Shown here: one piece after another, positions 36,635-47,792 of the stretch
Position numbering within the stretch: position 1 is the first letter of the stretch
Layout: each line of letters begins with the position of its first letter
From: Cercopithifilaria johnstoni
Taxonomy: Eukaryota; Nematoda; Chromadorea; Rhabditida; Onchocercidae
Assembly: GCA_916381525.1 (NCBI GenBank)
Contig: CAKAEH010001358.1
Coordinates: 1-64,000, forward strand
Direction of reading: 5' to 3'
Length of the DNA stretch: 64,000 bases
Position numbers and translations under genes: made by a program
Notes under the pieces: generated by a model
Told to the model about the DNA's origin: nothing
The model's database searches: none
What the model saw: only the letters and a program-made list of their open reading frames with translations

Positions 36635-38778
36635 CGTCAATTTCTTTGCCTTTGTTGCTATTTAAAGATTTTTATATCACCTCGACCAACTTGCTTTGCA
36701 GATCTGCATAGTGTTGTAGTTTACATAGGCTGTTTGTTTTATAGAAATATTAGAGTTCCAATGACCGCTGAAATCCTGCCGAGCGAATTAAAATTAGGAA
36801 GAAAAAATACAGTTACCCTAGCATTATTGATTTGGTGATAGTTACTTATTTATTCAGCAATATCAATCGCCCATTTAGTTAACTGTTTGGTTGATTTTCA
36901 ATTTAGGTTGCGTAGCAAATTTTTTTGAGTTATTAAAAAAGTCTTTTTAATTTGCTTGAATATTATTTTCAGGTTGTTCATGGATTATCTTCAAATTAGA
37001 TGGCTGCAACGACCTAAAATTTTGCAAGATATAATCAATTTTTCTGTTTTTATTTAAAAAACATTTTCAAATCGTGATCTAATTTCTGTTCGAAATTGAG
37101 GTTTCATAGACTGTAAGCTAGAATAAACGATATAAAGAATAAATGAAGAGAAAAAAATACAAAAATGTAAGTTAAAGGTTTAGTTGGATTGAAAACCTTT
37201 ATTGTAGTTTATGTTGACACAATTTTCTAGCTAGAAGCCATTCTTTGCGTTGTTTTATTTTATCGATTTATCCTTTTGCGGTTGATGAACTTTGTTATGT
37301 TGGGTTCTAGTTGTTTTGAATGTGGAAAATAAAGTTTTGGATGAACAAGTTAATTTGCAAATATTAAATGGTTTAATATGACCTTGTGAAGATTTTTGTA
37401 AATCATTTGCAAGCAATTTTATTTATTTATTGTTTTATTCGATAAGTGTTTATGTTGTTCCAATGTCCGTCGAAACTCAAAATTACTCACGCAGAATGGG
37501 ATAACTCATGAGTTGGTAAGATACTGTTAGTTAAAGAATTCAAGTTTATGAGCCAAGTTTTTAGTCAACATCGAGCTAAACATAAGAAAATTGTACTACC
37601 GGGCTAGAGTATGTGCTTAATTAAGTATATCTGCTTAAGCGAAGATTGATAAGTATTACCTTGTAAATGTATAGTTAGTTATATATGAGATATTGGACGA
37701 ACGAGGAGTAAATTTCAATTTATCAACTAGTACGTTGTAACTGGATCTCGATGACGGCTGCTGAAATTGCTGATTTGGTGATATTCTCAGTTTCAAAAGC
37801 TTTGCAAGGATATCGCCAAACTGAAAACTATGATATTATGAGTCAAGCTAAATTATAGTTCGAAAGAAACCTGAAGAGACGAAGGTGTTTCATTTCAGTT
37901 TAAACACTGAATCAAACCATGTCGTTTCTGGAGTTCTGGAACGAATTGTTAAAATGTTAGGAAATTGGAGTGACGGGAGTTTTTTTTCTTATTAATTGCA
38001 GTTGAAATAAATACTTGGTAGGGACTCCACGTATTCTGAGAGATACAATTTAATCAATATAAGATCTCCTAAGCAATTTTCGGGAAAATCTGCAAATCCA
38101 TGTATTCTATTCTATCTGTGATATATGTGCTTCTCTATAATTTATATGTTGGAAAATTGCCTGGTAAATCTGCATATAAAAATATATACATATTTCTGTT
38201 TTAAAGAGAGTCGTGGTGTATTTGAATATTTGAATCGATGCAATATTAAGTCTTAAAATTAGCTTTTACGAAAATTCTTTTGGAAGAATATTTGCTTATT
38301 AGTTTTTAATTCGTAATCGTTAAATCTATTCGGCGTTTCATAGGCAGATTTTAATAAAGTATTTTTAATCCTTTGTAGAATTCTCGGTTTCAGCAATTTT
38401 GTATTCTAGTAGTAACATTATTTTAGGATTTCATAATTTTTGCTCGTAATTTGATTGCTACCGTTGCTGCTTTCGAAGAATTAAGATTTTCTTGCCACCT
38501 TTTTTTTCTCTTGATTGCGATAAAATAGGAGAATTAATAAGATCGGTAAAATAGTTATTTTCTTTACTGATACGTGTGTGGTATTTTAATTTATTATTTT
38601 TTCAGTTTTGATCATAGAAATTGAGTTCATTTTCATCGCAGCTTTCTAATACTTGTTGTAATTGGTATTTGGAACCTATTTGAAATATCTTGTGTTTTTA
38701 TAGATTTCTGATCGTTACTTTTGTGCGTGACTTGCGATTTTTCGGTGACATATACTTGAAACGATAATGGTAACGTAC
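36635..38778. other. Intergenic region between CysRS and TPI
   Basis: About 2.1 kb, A+T-rich, with no credible open frame on either strand and no RNA gene recognised. It presumably carries the CysRS 3' UTR and the TPI promoter. Confidence 0.55.
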
Positions 38779-38789
38779 CTTTTTTTCAG
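38779..38789 (+). promoter_or_regulatory. Probable spliced-leader acceptor of TPI
   Basis: CTTTTTTTCAG ends at 38789, 7 nt before the start ATG. A strong nematode 3' splice site with nothing coding upstream. Confidence 0.55.
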
Positions 38790-38796
38790 GTTCGCG

Positions 38797-40858
38797 ATGT
38801 CTCGAAAGTTTCTAGTTGGTGGAAATTGGAAAATGAATGGCGATAAGGTATTTTTTTCTCTTATTCTTTATCTTATTTTCAAGTAAAAAACTGCTTCACT
38901 AAAATTGTCACTGTTGATGAGGATTCCAGTTATGTACTTACTTAATGTGAAGGTAGTATTTTCGTAATTTCAATATTTATAAAGTATTTCATCTGATCGT
39001 TTTAAATGAACTTAGTTTTAGATTATTCTTACATTTATAATTTCTCCGAATATACGGAGAAGGACGTGTTAATATACACTTAATCGATCTGCAACAATAA
39101 TCAAAGCCAAAAAATCTACAGCCTGACGACGAATTTCATCTAATTCTAGAGTTTTACCTACATTTAGGAGCGAATGTGTTGCAAGTTTTGGTTTTCAGGC
39201 CAGTATTGATAACATTATCAAATTTTTAAATGACGGGGCCTTGGTACCAAATGTGGATGTTGTAGTTGCACCGCCTGCACCATATTTGTCGTATGTGAAG
39301 GAGAAAGTTAAGAGTGGCATCCAAGTATCTGCGCAAAACTGCTATAAGGTTAACAGAAAAGGAATTCACTTATTAATATTTATGTCCTCTTTTCGAGGCA
39401 TCCCTTGATTTTATTTCATTTGCAGTCCAGAGATTACAAAATGACTGAAATTATAAAAGATCTAAATCTTTTCAAAATTTCTTAAAAATATGGGAGAAAA
39501 CTTTATAAATATCGCACTTTTCAGGTTGCAAAGGGTGCATTTACTGGTGAAATTTCCCCGGCAATGATCAAAGATTTAGGACTGAATTGGGTCATTTTGG
39601 GGCACTCCGAACGACGCCATATTTTTGGTGAATCCGATGAACTGATTGCGGAAAAAGTTGTGCATGCAATCGAAAACGGTCTGGAAACTATCTTTTGTTG
39701 TGGTGAAAAATTGGATGAGCGAGAAGCTGGAAAAACAAAAGACGTTAGCTAATTTATTTCTCTCAAGTTAGAATGTCAGGCTTATGTATAATTTTTGCAT
39801 CGTAATCGTTGAATTGGTATAATGTTCTTTGCAATTTATACTTGTCTCACACTCGATAGATACACTTTAAGTATTGGAATCTTTCAGAAGTTTGAATAAC
39901 AAATATATTAGAAACTAATCAATGATATAGAAAGAAAGCGCTAATAATACAATGGATAGAAGTTTTGAATTAGTTTTCTTCTTTTATATTACTGTTGACT
40001 GTTGAAAGTAACAAGCGAGACATTTATCATTTTGAATCGATTTAAATTAAGAAAAGTTCTGACTTTTTGGTGGTAATGTGAAGTAAGAAATTTTTTTGAA
40101 AGAAAGAATCTCCAGTAACGTAGGTTATGGAATCAGTAACAGAAACAGTAAATATTTCACTATTTGAGGTGAACTTCCGGCAGCTTCAAGCAGTTATTGA
40201 CAAGAAGGCGGACTGGGCCAAAATTGTAATAGCCTATGAGCCTGTGTGGGCGATTGGCACCGGAAAAACAGCTTCACCAGAACAAGCCCAAGAAGTACAC
40301 GGTTGGATTCGAGAATTCCTGAAAGAAAAAGTATCTGCAGATGTAGCTCAGAAAACACGCATCCTTTATGGAGGTGAAGCACTGCTTAATTCTGCTTTAA
40401 ATCTCCAGTCATATTTTTTATGGAAATTCCCGATGTCTGTTAAGTTCCGTTAAATGATTTAGCGAGCTCACGCTCAGATATTAAGAGTAGGATTGTATAC
40501 AGAATATGAATTGATGCTTGGAGTTATGATAGTTCACCATCTAAACACTGGTAATAGTAGTAATTCCATAATTATTTTTTATCATACGTTAGGAAGAATT
40601 GATTGGGGAACAGACCAGAATGTGGTTTTGAGATATTTGAGATTTTCGTGACTATCGGTAGTAATTGATCTTCAACTTTTCATTCTTCGTTTTAATAATC
40701 TTATTAGCCGAGAGTTATACTTTTCATCTAAATTTTCAGGGTCGGTAACTGCCGAAAATGCTGCCGATCTGGCGAAAAAACCAGATATCGATGGTTTCCT
40801 GGTTGGTGGTGCTTCACTGAAGCCTGATTTCATTAAAATTGTTCATGCTCGTGGTTAA
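38797..40858 (+). CDS. tpi-1: Triosephosphate isomerase
   Basis: Five exons: 38797-38847, 39199-39348, 39525-39743, 40169-40373, 40740-40858; exactly 247 residues, the standard TPI length. It interconverts dihydroxyacetone phosphate and glyceraldehyde 3-phosphate in glycolysis. All active-site elements are visible: GGNWKMNG with the substrate-binding Lys (residue 12), the electrophile His94 in ILGHSERRHIF, the catalytic base Glu164 in AYEPVWAIGTGKT (the mobile loop follows), and the phosphate-binding YGGSV and FLVGGASLKPDF near the C terminus. The gene is intact. Intron 3 carries a copy of a dispersed repeat ending about 60 nt before exon 4, whose acceptor (TATTTGAG) is unusually poor compared with its neighbours. 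An AATAAA near 41336 could serve as polyadenylation signal. Confidence 0.98.
39866..40107 (+). repeat. Dispersed repeat, copy B, in TPI intron 3
   Basis: About 242 nt matching copy A at 29351-29587 in the same orientation, with scattered mismatches and indels. The repeat ends about 60 nt before the acceptor of TPI exon 4, so it forms most of the 3' half of the intron. Confidence 0.92.
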
Positions 40859-41680
40859 TTTAGCAGCTGCTTGATGTTCGCAACGCCTAATAGCATTTGT
40901 CGTTTACTTTTTATTGAAGATTTGAAAGTACTGCAGAATTTGTTCTGTGTAAATAGTAGTCCCGTATTTTAATTTATACGACAATATTATTGAAAAGATA
41001 TTTTTAGTTATTTGATTTTACTACTTCAATTATCAGTAAACTGTAGTGTAATTGCAGTGTTCAAGTAAAGGAATTTTTTTTATGTCATTGTTGTTGCATC
41101 CATCTTGTCTCAATCATTGAGACGGATAACAGGTTTACTTTCGAAAATTCATATTTGTTTATTTATCTAAAAATTAATGGCATTTAACGATACAGCTGTA
41201 GCATGGAATGGATGCAGCTGTAGCAGTTTGAATGGTTTAAATATTTTCTTGAACCGTAGATGGATTCAGATTCTTGTGAAAATGGGAATTGAGAAGACAA
41301 GATCTTTCATGTATCAGTCATCATCCTTCCCAGGATAATAAAGAAAGAAAGGATACCAGCCTTGTGTGTGGGATTGAATCCTATGTATTTAAATTCTGAA
41401 GTTATCGCTCAGAATTTGCTTGAAAAATTAGCTTTATCTTAACGGTTTTCCAGGGACAAATATGTATCCTATCGTTTTACCGGTGTCAGTGTGTTAGATA
41501 AGGGATGGAATTATTTGACGTATCTTATATGGCATTTCAATATTTTGTGAATTTATCAATTTCTTTTTGTTCATTTTGTCGTTAGAAGTTAAATATAGGA
41601 GCAGAGATAATTAGTGCTACTGTAAATGAGTCAATCTATAAACGAGTATAACGTTACTGATACAATGACAATTTGTGTGT
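40859..41680. other. Spacer between TPI and the CWC27-like gene
   Basis: About 0.85 kb on the shared strand; it includes an AATAAA hexamer near 41336. No open frame of note. The distance is longer than in a typical C. elegans operon, though filarial operon spacing can be larger. Confidence 0.5.
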
Positions 41681-41682
41681 GA

Positions 41683-41694
41683 ATAGATTTCCAG
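41683..41694 (+). promoter_or_regulatory. Probable spliced-leader acceptor of the CWC27-like gene
   Basis: AGATTTCCAG ends at 41694, 9 nt before the ATG at 41704. Inferred from position and consensus. Confidence 0.45.
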
Positions 41695-41703
41695 GTGGTC
41701 TTA

Positions 41704-44700
41704 ATGAGTAATATATACGTGAACGAACCAGCAACAAGCGGCAAGGTATGTTTCGAAATTTCAAAGTCTTCTGGTGTGAAATAATTATTATTTGGAGAGG
41801 GCAGTTCCCAGGAAATTTTTAACAAATCAATTTTAGGATATTTATATCCTCTGTATCGCTAAGATATGTGGAAGCGAAGGAAGTATGAGTCGATTGAGAT
41901 GCTATCAATACTATATAAATGAACTAAATTCAAAATCATTAAATGTGAAGTTCAAACTTTAAACTTTTCGGATTTTTCGCATTTGTAATTTCAGGTTTGC
42001 ATGAAAACAACAGTTGGTGATATTGATATCGAATTGTGGTCCAAAGAATGTCCACTGGCATGCCGAAATTTCATCCAGTTATGCATGGAAGGTTACTATA
42101 ATGGTACTATATTTCATCGGGTAATACCAGATTTTATCGTTCAAGGAGGCGATCCAACGGGTACTGGTGAAGGAGGTGAAAGCATTTATACCGCTTCATT
42201 CAAGGTATTTTTTATTAAATTGGCCAAGTAATAAGTCATAGTGCAGTTTAAAGATATTTTATGCGAAATTCCTTTAAAAAAAACTCATCATGTTTACTAT
42301 ATTTTTCAGTATTTTTGTTTCTGGAAATTAAGTTTTAGTAATACTCGTTTATCTTTTTGATCATGCAGTTGGAGATCCAAAGAACAGGTTAATATCTGGT
42401 TCTATTTATTCTTATTTGTAGCAAACACTTTTCTAGAATGAGTTCCACCAACGGTTGAAGTTTAATCGTCGTGGTCTTGTCGGAATGGCCAGTGGAAATG
42501 ATGGCCTGAATGGTTCACAGTTCTTTTTTACTTTAAATGCAACACCGGATCTCAACAAAAAACACACTCTTTTTGGAAAAGTTTGTTTCCTTTTTGTGTA
42601 TACAGGAAAATGTTCAAGCCTTTTTAGTAGAATTTCGAAGTATGTTATTTTCGATATTTATAATTGGACGAAAATATGAATAACTTAGAAAAACGGAGAA
42701 AAATAGGGTGATTGCCATTGAATGGAATGGAATATATTGAAATGATATGTTTCTGACCAAGTTTAGTTGTTTTTATGGTAATGTATAATTTTTGTTAAAG
42801 GTCGTTGGTAATACACTTTTCAATATGTTACACCTGGGAGAATGTGCAACAGGAGAAGATGATAAGCCGCTTACGAAACAGAAAATATTGCAAGTGGAAA
42901 TACTGAATAATCCATTCAGTGATATTGTTCCACGGGAAAAAAAGAAAGATAAGAGAAAGAAGGAAAAAATTCGGGAAAAAAAAGATGCTAAAAAGTGAAT
43001 TATTTACAGATGAAATTTTCATGAAAATAGAGCTTTTTTAATTAATATGTTATGAGGAAAGGAAATGGTTGTACCTTTCAATAATTGACATAAATGAAGA
43101 ATGTATTAAGAAACTGAAGGATAGAGTAAACTTGACAGTACTGGTAATGAAATCTATTGAATATTAGAGAGTGATGAATTAATTCTTTCACTGGATGAAT
43201 TTCGAATCGACATTCTTTTATTCAAAGCGTGAAGGATAAAATACTGTTCGGAATTAGTGTTACTAAAGTTTTAACAAACATAATTAAAAAAATTGCTGGT
43301 AGCGAAAGGCGTTTGAAATGTAAAAAAAGTCAATTCTATTTATTTTCTTGTGTAAGATAGGTACGATGAATTAAGGTGCGAAGGAAAATGAATACTTTTG
43401 CGGTTGCGCATACGAAAAATCTTTCAGATATAATAGATTAAATAATTGATAATTGCAGATTTCTTTATTTAAGCATTTTTTCGTCTTTTGGGATGGATGT
43501 TTGAAAACTTTATTTATTCTTTTTTATCCTTCATAAACCGTAAAAATTAATGGTTTTAGGAATCTTACTCTTCTTTCATTTGGTGATGAAGCCGAAGAAG
43601 ATGAAATAAAATTGCTGGAAGCGAACGAAGTTTGTTTATTTTCCAAATGTTTTTGGAATTTAGTAGGATGTTGATTATTGATGAGATAATTGATGGAATG
43701 ATTCAGTAAATGACTTTGTGTCATATTTTAGAGTATAGCAAGCTTCCTCTATAATGCCATATCAGTGAAACAAAAAATGAATCACGTGTGCCTTAATATC
43801 TCTTAGTCTTAATCCGAGTTTAAATCCTGAGTTGTATGAACGAATACTCTGATCCCCAGGACATTTGGTGAATCATAACAACAATAAAGCGTAATTTTGA
43901 TAAACTTCACCTGCATTTTCCCTTTGTGCTTTCATTCGCATGTTTTTTTTTTCGCTTTTAGAGAAATGCCTCTGTGACTCTTAGCGTTCTGGTTTAGGAT
44001 CCCAGGACTGGGTTATAAAAATTGCATTCTAAACCATCTGGTGCATTGCGCAAACAGTGGTAACAGTGTTATTGTAAGTTGAAGAAAATAAATTTATTAG
44101 ATAATATTAGAGGAACTGCAGCAGGCTTTAGGATCAAAATATGCAAAAGCTCAAGTTTGCCAGAAAAGAAGAAAGAAAATGATAATCTGATATGATATGA
44201 TATGATAGAAAATGATATTTGCAATAGCGTTGATCAAGTAGATTAAATGAATAAAATGAAATATTAAGGGAGGGAAAGACACGTCTGGTTTCGTTCATTT
44301 TTATGAAGATTTATTTATCTGTTCGTTTCATATAAAATATTTTATATGGACCATGTAAATCAATTAATTCAATTATATAGAAAAATATTCCTTGAATGAT
44401 GTTGATTTCGCAACTCCATTTTCAATGTGTTAAATAAATCAGGGCAAAGCTTAAAAATTTTTATATTATCGGTATTTTTGTATTATCTGTTAATTTGTTC
44501 TTCATATCTCATTTCTTGAATCTCGAAGATTTCATTCAAATTTTTTAAATGTTCATATTTTTCAGAAATTAAAATGTAAGAGTAAAAGTGCACATGATAT
44601 ATTGGCTGATGAAACGCTCAGTAAAGAATTGGCTGTTCCGATGGAGGAACTCACCGAACCGTCAAGTGTATGTCGAATCCAGTATTTGTTGCTCTCATAT

Positions 44701-46054
44701 TTTTATTTTCATTGAAGGAATAAGAATGGAAGCATACGTTTCTTAATTTAGGCACCGGATATCGAAGATAATGAAGAAAGAGAAACACAGATGGAACGGA
44801 TTAGAGAAAAACTGAAAAAGCGTAAGCGTAAAGCTACCGGTGATGATCGAGGCGATGAGGAAGATGAAGATTTTGAATCGATGATCAAACAAGAGATGAA
44901 TGATCGTCAAAAGAAGGAATTGTAAGCTAAATCTTTCTCATAGTTTCGGAAATCTGATTTCAGGTAGATAAAAAGAGGCAGAGATTCTGTCTAATTTTTT
45001 AATATATTGCGCTAACATTATTGTTTCAATTATTTCAGAGAAAAAATCACTGCAGAAGTAAAATTAGTGCAGAAAGATTTGAAAGCTATGCTTAAGCCGA
45101 AGAAAGAAAAGGAAGAAATAGAAGGTTATTGATTTTTATTAATGTTTTATTTTCAGAGGACATATTTAATATTTTGAAAGGTAGAAATTAGTTTTTCTTC
45201 GTTTTTTGAGACTACTGCTTGGATTTAAAATTGAACTACTGGTGAATTACCGGATTTTAATATCTTTTTGAAACGCATTTCCAACTTGATTATGGTAAAA
45301 GAGAATATGGTGGCGTAAATTTTGATTTCAATTAAATTTTTATCACTGAAATCGCTCATTTTTCTTGTAGAAGAAAAATTACTAACGGAAGCAACAAAGA
45401 AACACCTCGAAATGAAGCAAAAATTCAGGGAAAATGCAAAAGTTAAGCTGAAATCAAAGGATCCACGACGGCAAGATGAGGTAAATTCTTAAATTTCTTG
45501 ACATTTTTGAAATGTGCTGGATTGTTTAAACAGAAAGATCTAGTTTTCTTTACTTTCAGACTATGTCAATGCTTGAAAAAATTTTGGCGGGACACGAAGG
45601 TATGAAGTCAGTCATCTCTGTAAAAACATCAAATTCGGAAAAAGAAGAGAAAGAGCGGGAAGTATCAGTTGGGAAGCTTAATTACGATAATGAAGAAGAT
45701 TTAGATACTGCAGAAATGTAAGTTCTTAATCACTAAGGAAATGTAATTATTCGAGAAAACTGCACATTACTTGGTGATTGTATTCGTTGGTTTTGATTTA
45801 GATTAATAAGGAGTAACTTTAGCTATGAAATCTTGCTAATTGAGAATTTTATATTCCTTTTCATTTAGTGTGTATCGATAAATTCTTATGACTACAGGTT
45901 TTCTTTAAGTTTGATACATAAATTCGTGGCGCCTGAAGAAGATAGTAAAGTAAGCAAAGCGAAAGATGCAAATCTACGAGAAGAAAGTGAAGATTGGTAC
46001 GATATTATGGATCCGCGGAATAAAATAAATCAGCGGAGGAGAGGAGTTGTATAG
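41704..46054 (+). CDS. cyn-16: CWC27-type spliceosomal cyclophilin (peptidyl-prolyl isomerase-like)
   Basis: Eleven exons: 41704-41745, 41995-42204, 42437-42580, 42801-42994, 43560-43629, 44566-44667, 44752-44921, 45039-45124, 45371-45480, 45560-45717, 45898-46054; 480 residues against 472 in human CWC27 (SDCCAG10). CWC27 is a component of activated spliceosomes. The N-terminal cyclophilin domain (1-170) starts SNIYVNEPATSGKVCMKTT, with FHRVIPDFIVQGGDPTGTGE and SQFFFTLNATPDLNKKHTLF. The small exon 5 (NLTLLSFGDEAEEDE) matches the conserved LLSFGEEAEE element of the human tail and fixes the reading frame. The tail continues with CKSKSAHDILADETL, a Lys/Glu-rich coiled region, and ends DWYDIMDPRNKINQRRR. 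As in other CWC27 proteins, the domain has Glu where canonical cyclophilins have the key Trp (NKKHTLFG region), so isomerase activity is doubtful; that point is family knowledge. Confidence 0.95.
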
Positions 46055-47792
46055 TTTTATTTATAAGTGAGTAAAGATCTTATAAGCGCTATTCCTCGGT
46101 TCAAATGTTTGCATACTTAATTAATGTATGATAAATTAAAGAAGGAAGCATTTGCTAAGCAGATAATAGTGAATCCTATTTAATGTCCTTTGTTTTTTGT
46201 GATTCTTTCGATGCGTTGTTAATGCTGAATAATTGTACACTGATTGATAATGTACTGGGATTCTGAATCTATAAAATGAATGTTTACGTTTTCTCATGTT
46301 TTGTACAATTTTTAATATAATTTTATGCAATTTTTCTCATTTTCCATATTTTATAGATATAATGCAGTTATTAGAAGTCAAAAAATCACAAATACTTTAA
46401 TAAACATTAAATACCAACGTATGAAATACTCAAAAATATTATGTTAAAACAGAGTATTGATATGTGGAAATGTACACAAAACGGATAAAGCAAATATAGT
46501 TTATAAAAACTGATGCAAAAAAATTTAAAATTGAAATATCGAATCACAGAGAAACTCATATGCAAAAATCAAATTGAAGAAGGAAAACAATGATCACCTT
46601 ATTTCTGGAAGCAGCTTATATAAATGTTTACCGAGCCTTTAATAATTTTAAACCAACAATAGTGAAAATGCTTCCAAAAAAGTAACCGAAATCAACAGAC
46701 GCTAATGAAATCATTAGTCAGAGAATATTAGTTACCAGATCTGTCGTTTAGAGTTTATCACTCTTTTTTTTATTTAAATTTGCTTATAAGATTGAAAGAG
46801 ATGGATTGAAAATTGTTCATTTTTCATTACTTCTCATATGTTGCAACAACCAATTATTCGTTTTTATCAATTAGTCTGTGAAAATTTTCTATTTCGTCTT
46901 TTTGCTTCTTTCCTTTTTTATCTTTTCTAAAATAAAAAGAGACTACTGATTGTTTTTTTAAAATTGATTAATCTGAATGATATAATAGTGATAAATATCA
47001 AATATGACAGAAAAATGAGGACTAGGATATAATCAAAACTTCATAAAATGCCAAAAAAGATAATGAAAAAAATAGAGAAATATATGTTTCGATTTTAATT
47101 CATTACTATCAGATAGAAAACATTTTAAAATGTAATTTGATGTAACTCAATAAATGCAATTTGTAATAAATGCTTCCATCTAAATCTCTTCTTCTTCATT
47201 TGGTATTATGTTTAAAAGAAGGAATGAATGAATTGACATAATAATTGCCTGTGTTGTTAACCAGTTGACAGCTTAATTTCATTCACAAAAATTAACACAG
47301 AAAAATTATATAAGTGAATTTTGATAATATAAGTATAATTTTAAAGAAAAGAAAAAGCATCACATTCTTACATTAATAAGATATTTACAGCAATGTGTTA
47401 ATAATTGCTTGCCACTATTCGATATCGCTGATAAATTTTCCCTTAAATAAATCAATAATTAGTAATTAGTGGGAATTAAATGATTAATAGAGTAGCTTTT
47501 TTAAACCAACATGATTATAAAATGCCAAATGACAACTAAATCAGTTAACATAATATTAAGTAATATTGTGAAGAAGTGGAAATTGAAGTAAAATGTAAAA
47601 CCTCTCCGATCTCATTGCAATTTTATCATGGAAATCTTGTTATGAAATCGATATATTGATAAAATTGAGAGATGGAAAATAAGGCAATCAAGTAACATAG
47701 TACATTGAAAATATTTCTCAAATCAAATATCCATCTAGAGATTGATATAAATAAATTTCGATATTTAATCGAATGATTCTATAGAATCTTTT
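46055..47792. other. Intergenic region between convergent CWC27 and LTD-1 genes
   Basis: Tail-to-tail spacer of about 1.7 kb, A+T-rich, no recognised gene. A final LTD-1 exon might lie here, because the last recognised LTD-1 exon overlaps a possible donor (ACAAG|GTAAAA). Confidence 0.5.

Noticed and set aside
43000..43559. End of the cyclophilin gene at the in-frame TGA after exon 4 (42995)
   Set aside because: A donor sits at that point, and exon 5 (LLSFGDEAEEDE) plus later exons match the CWC27 tail in phase, so the gene continues to 46054.
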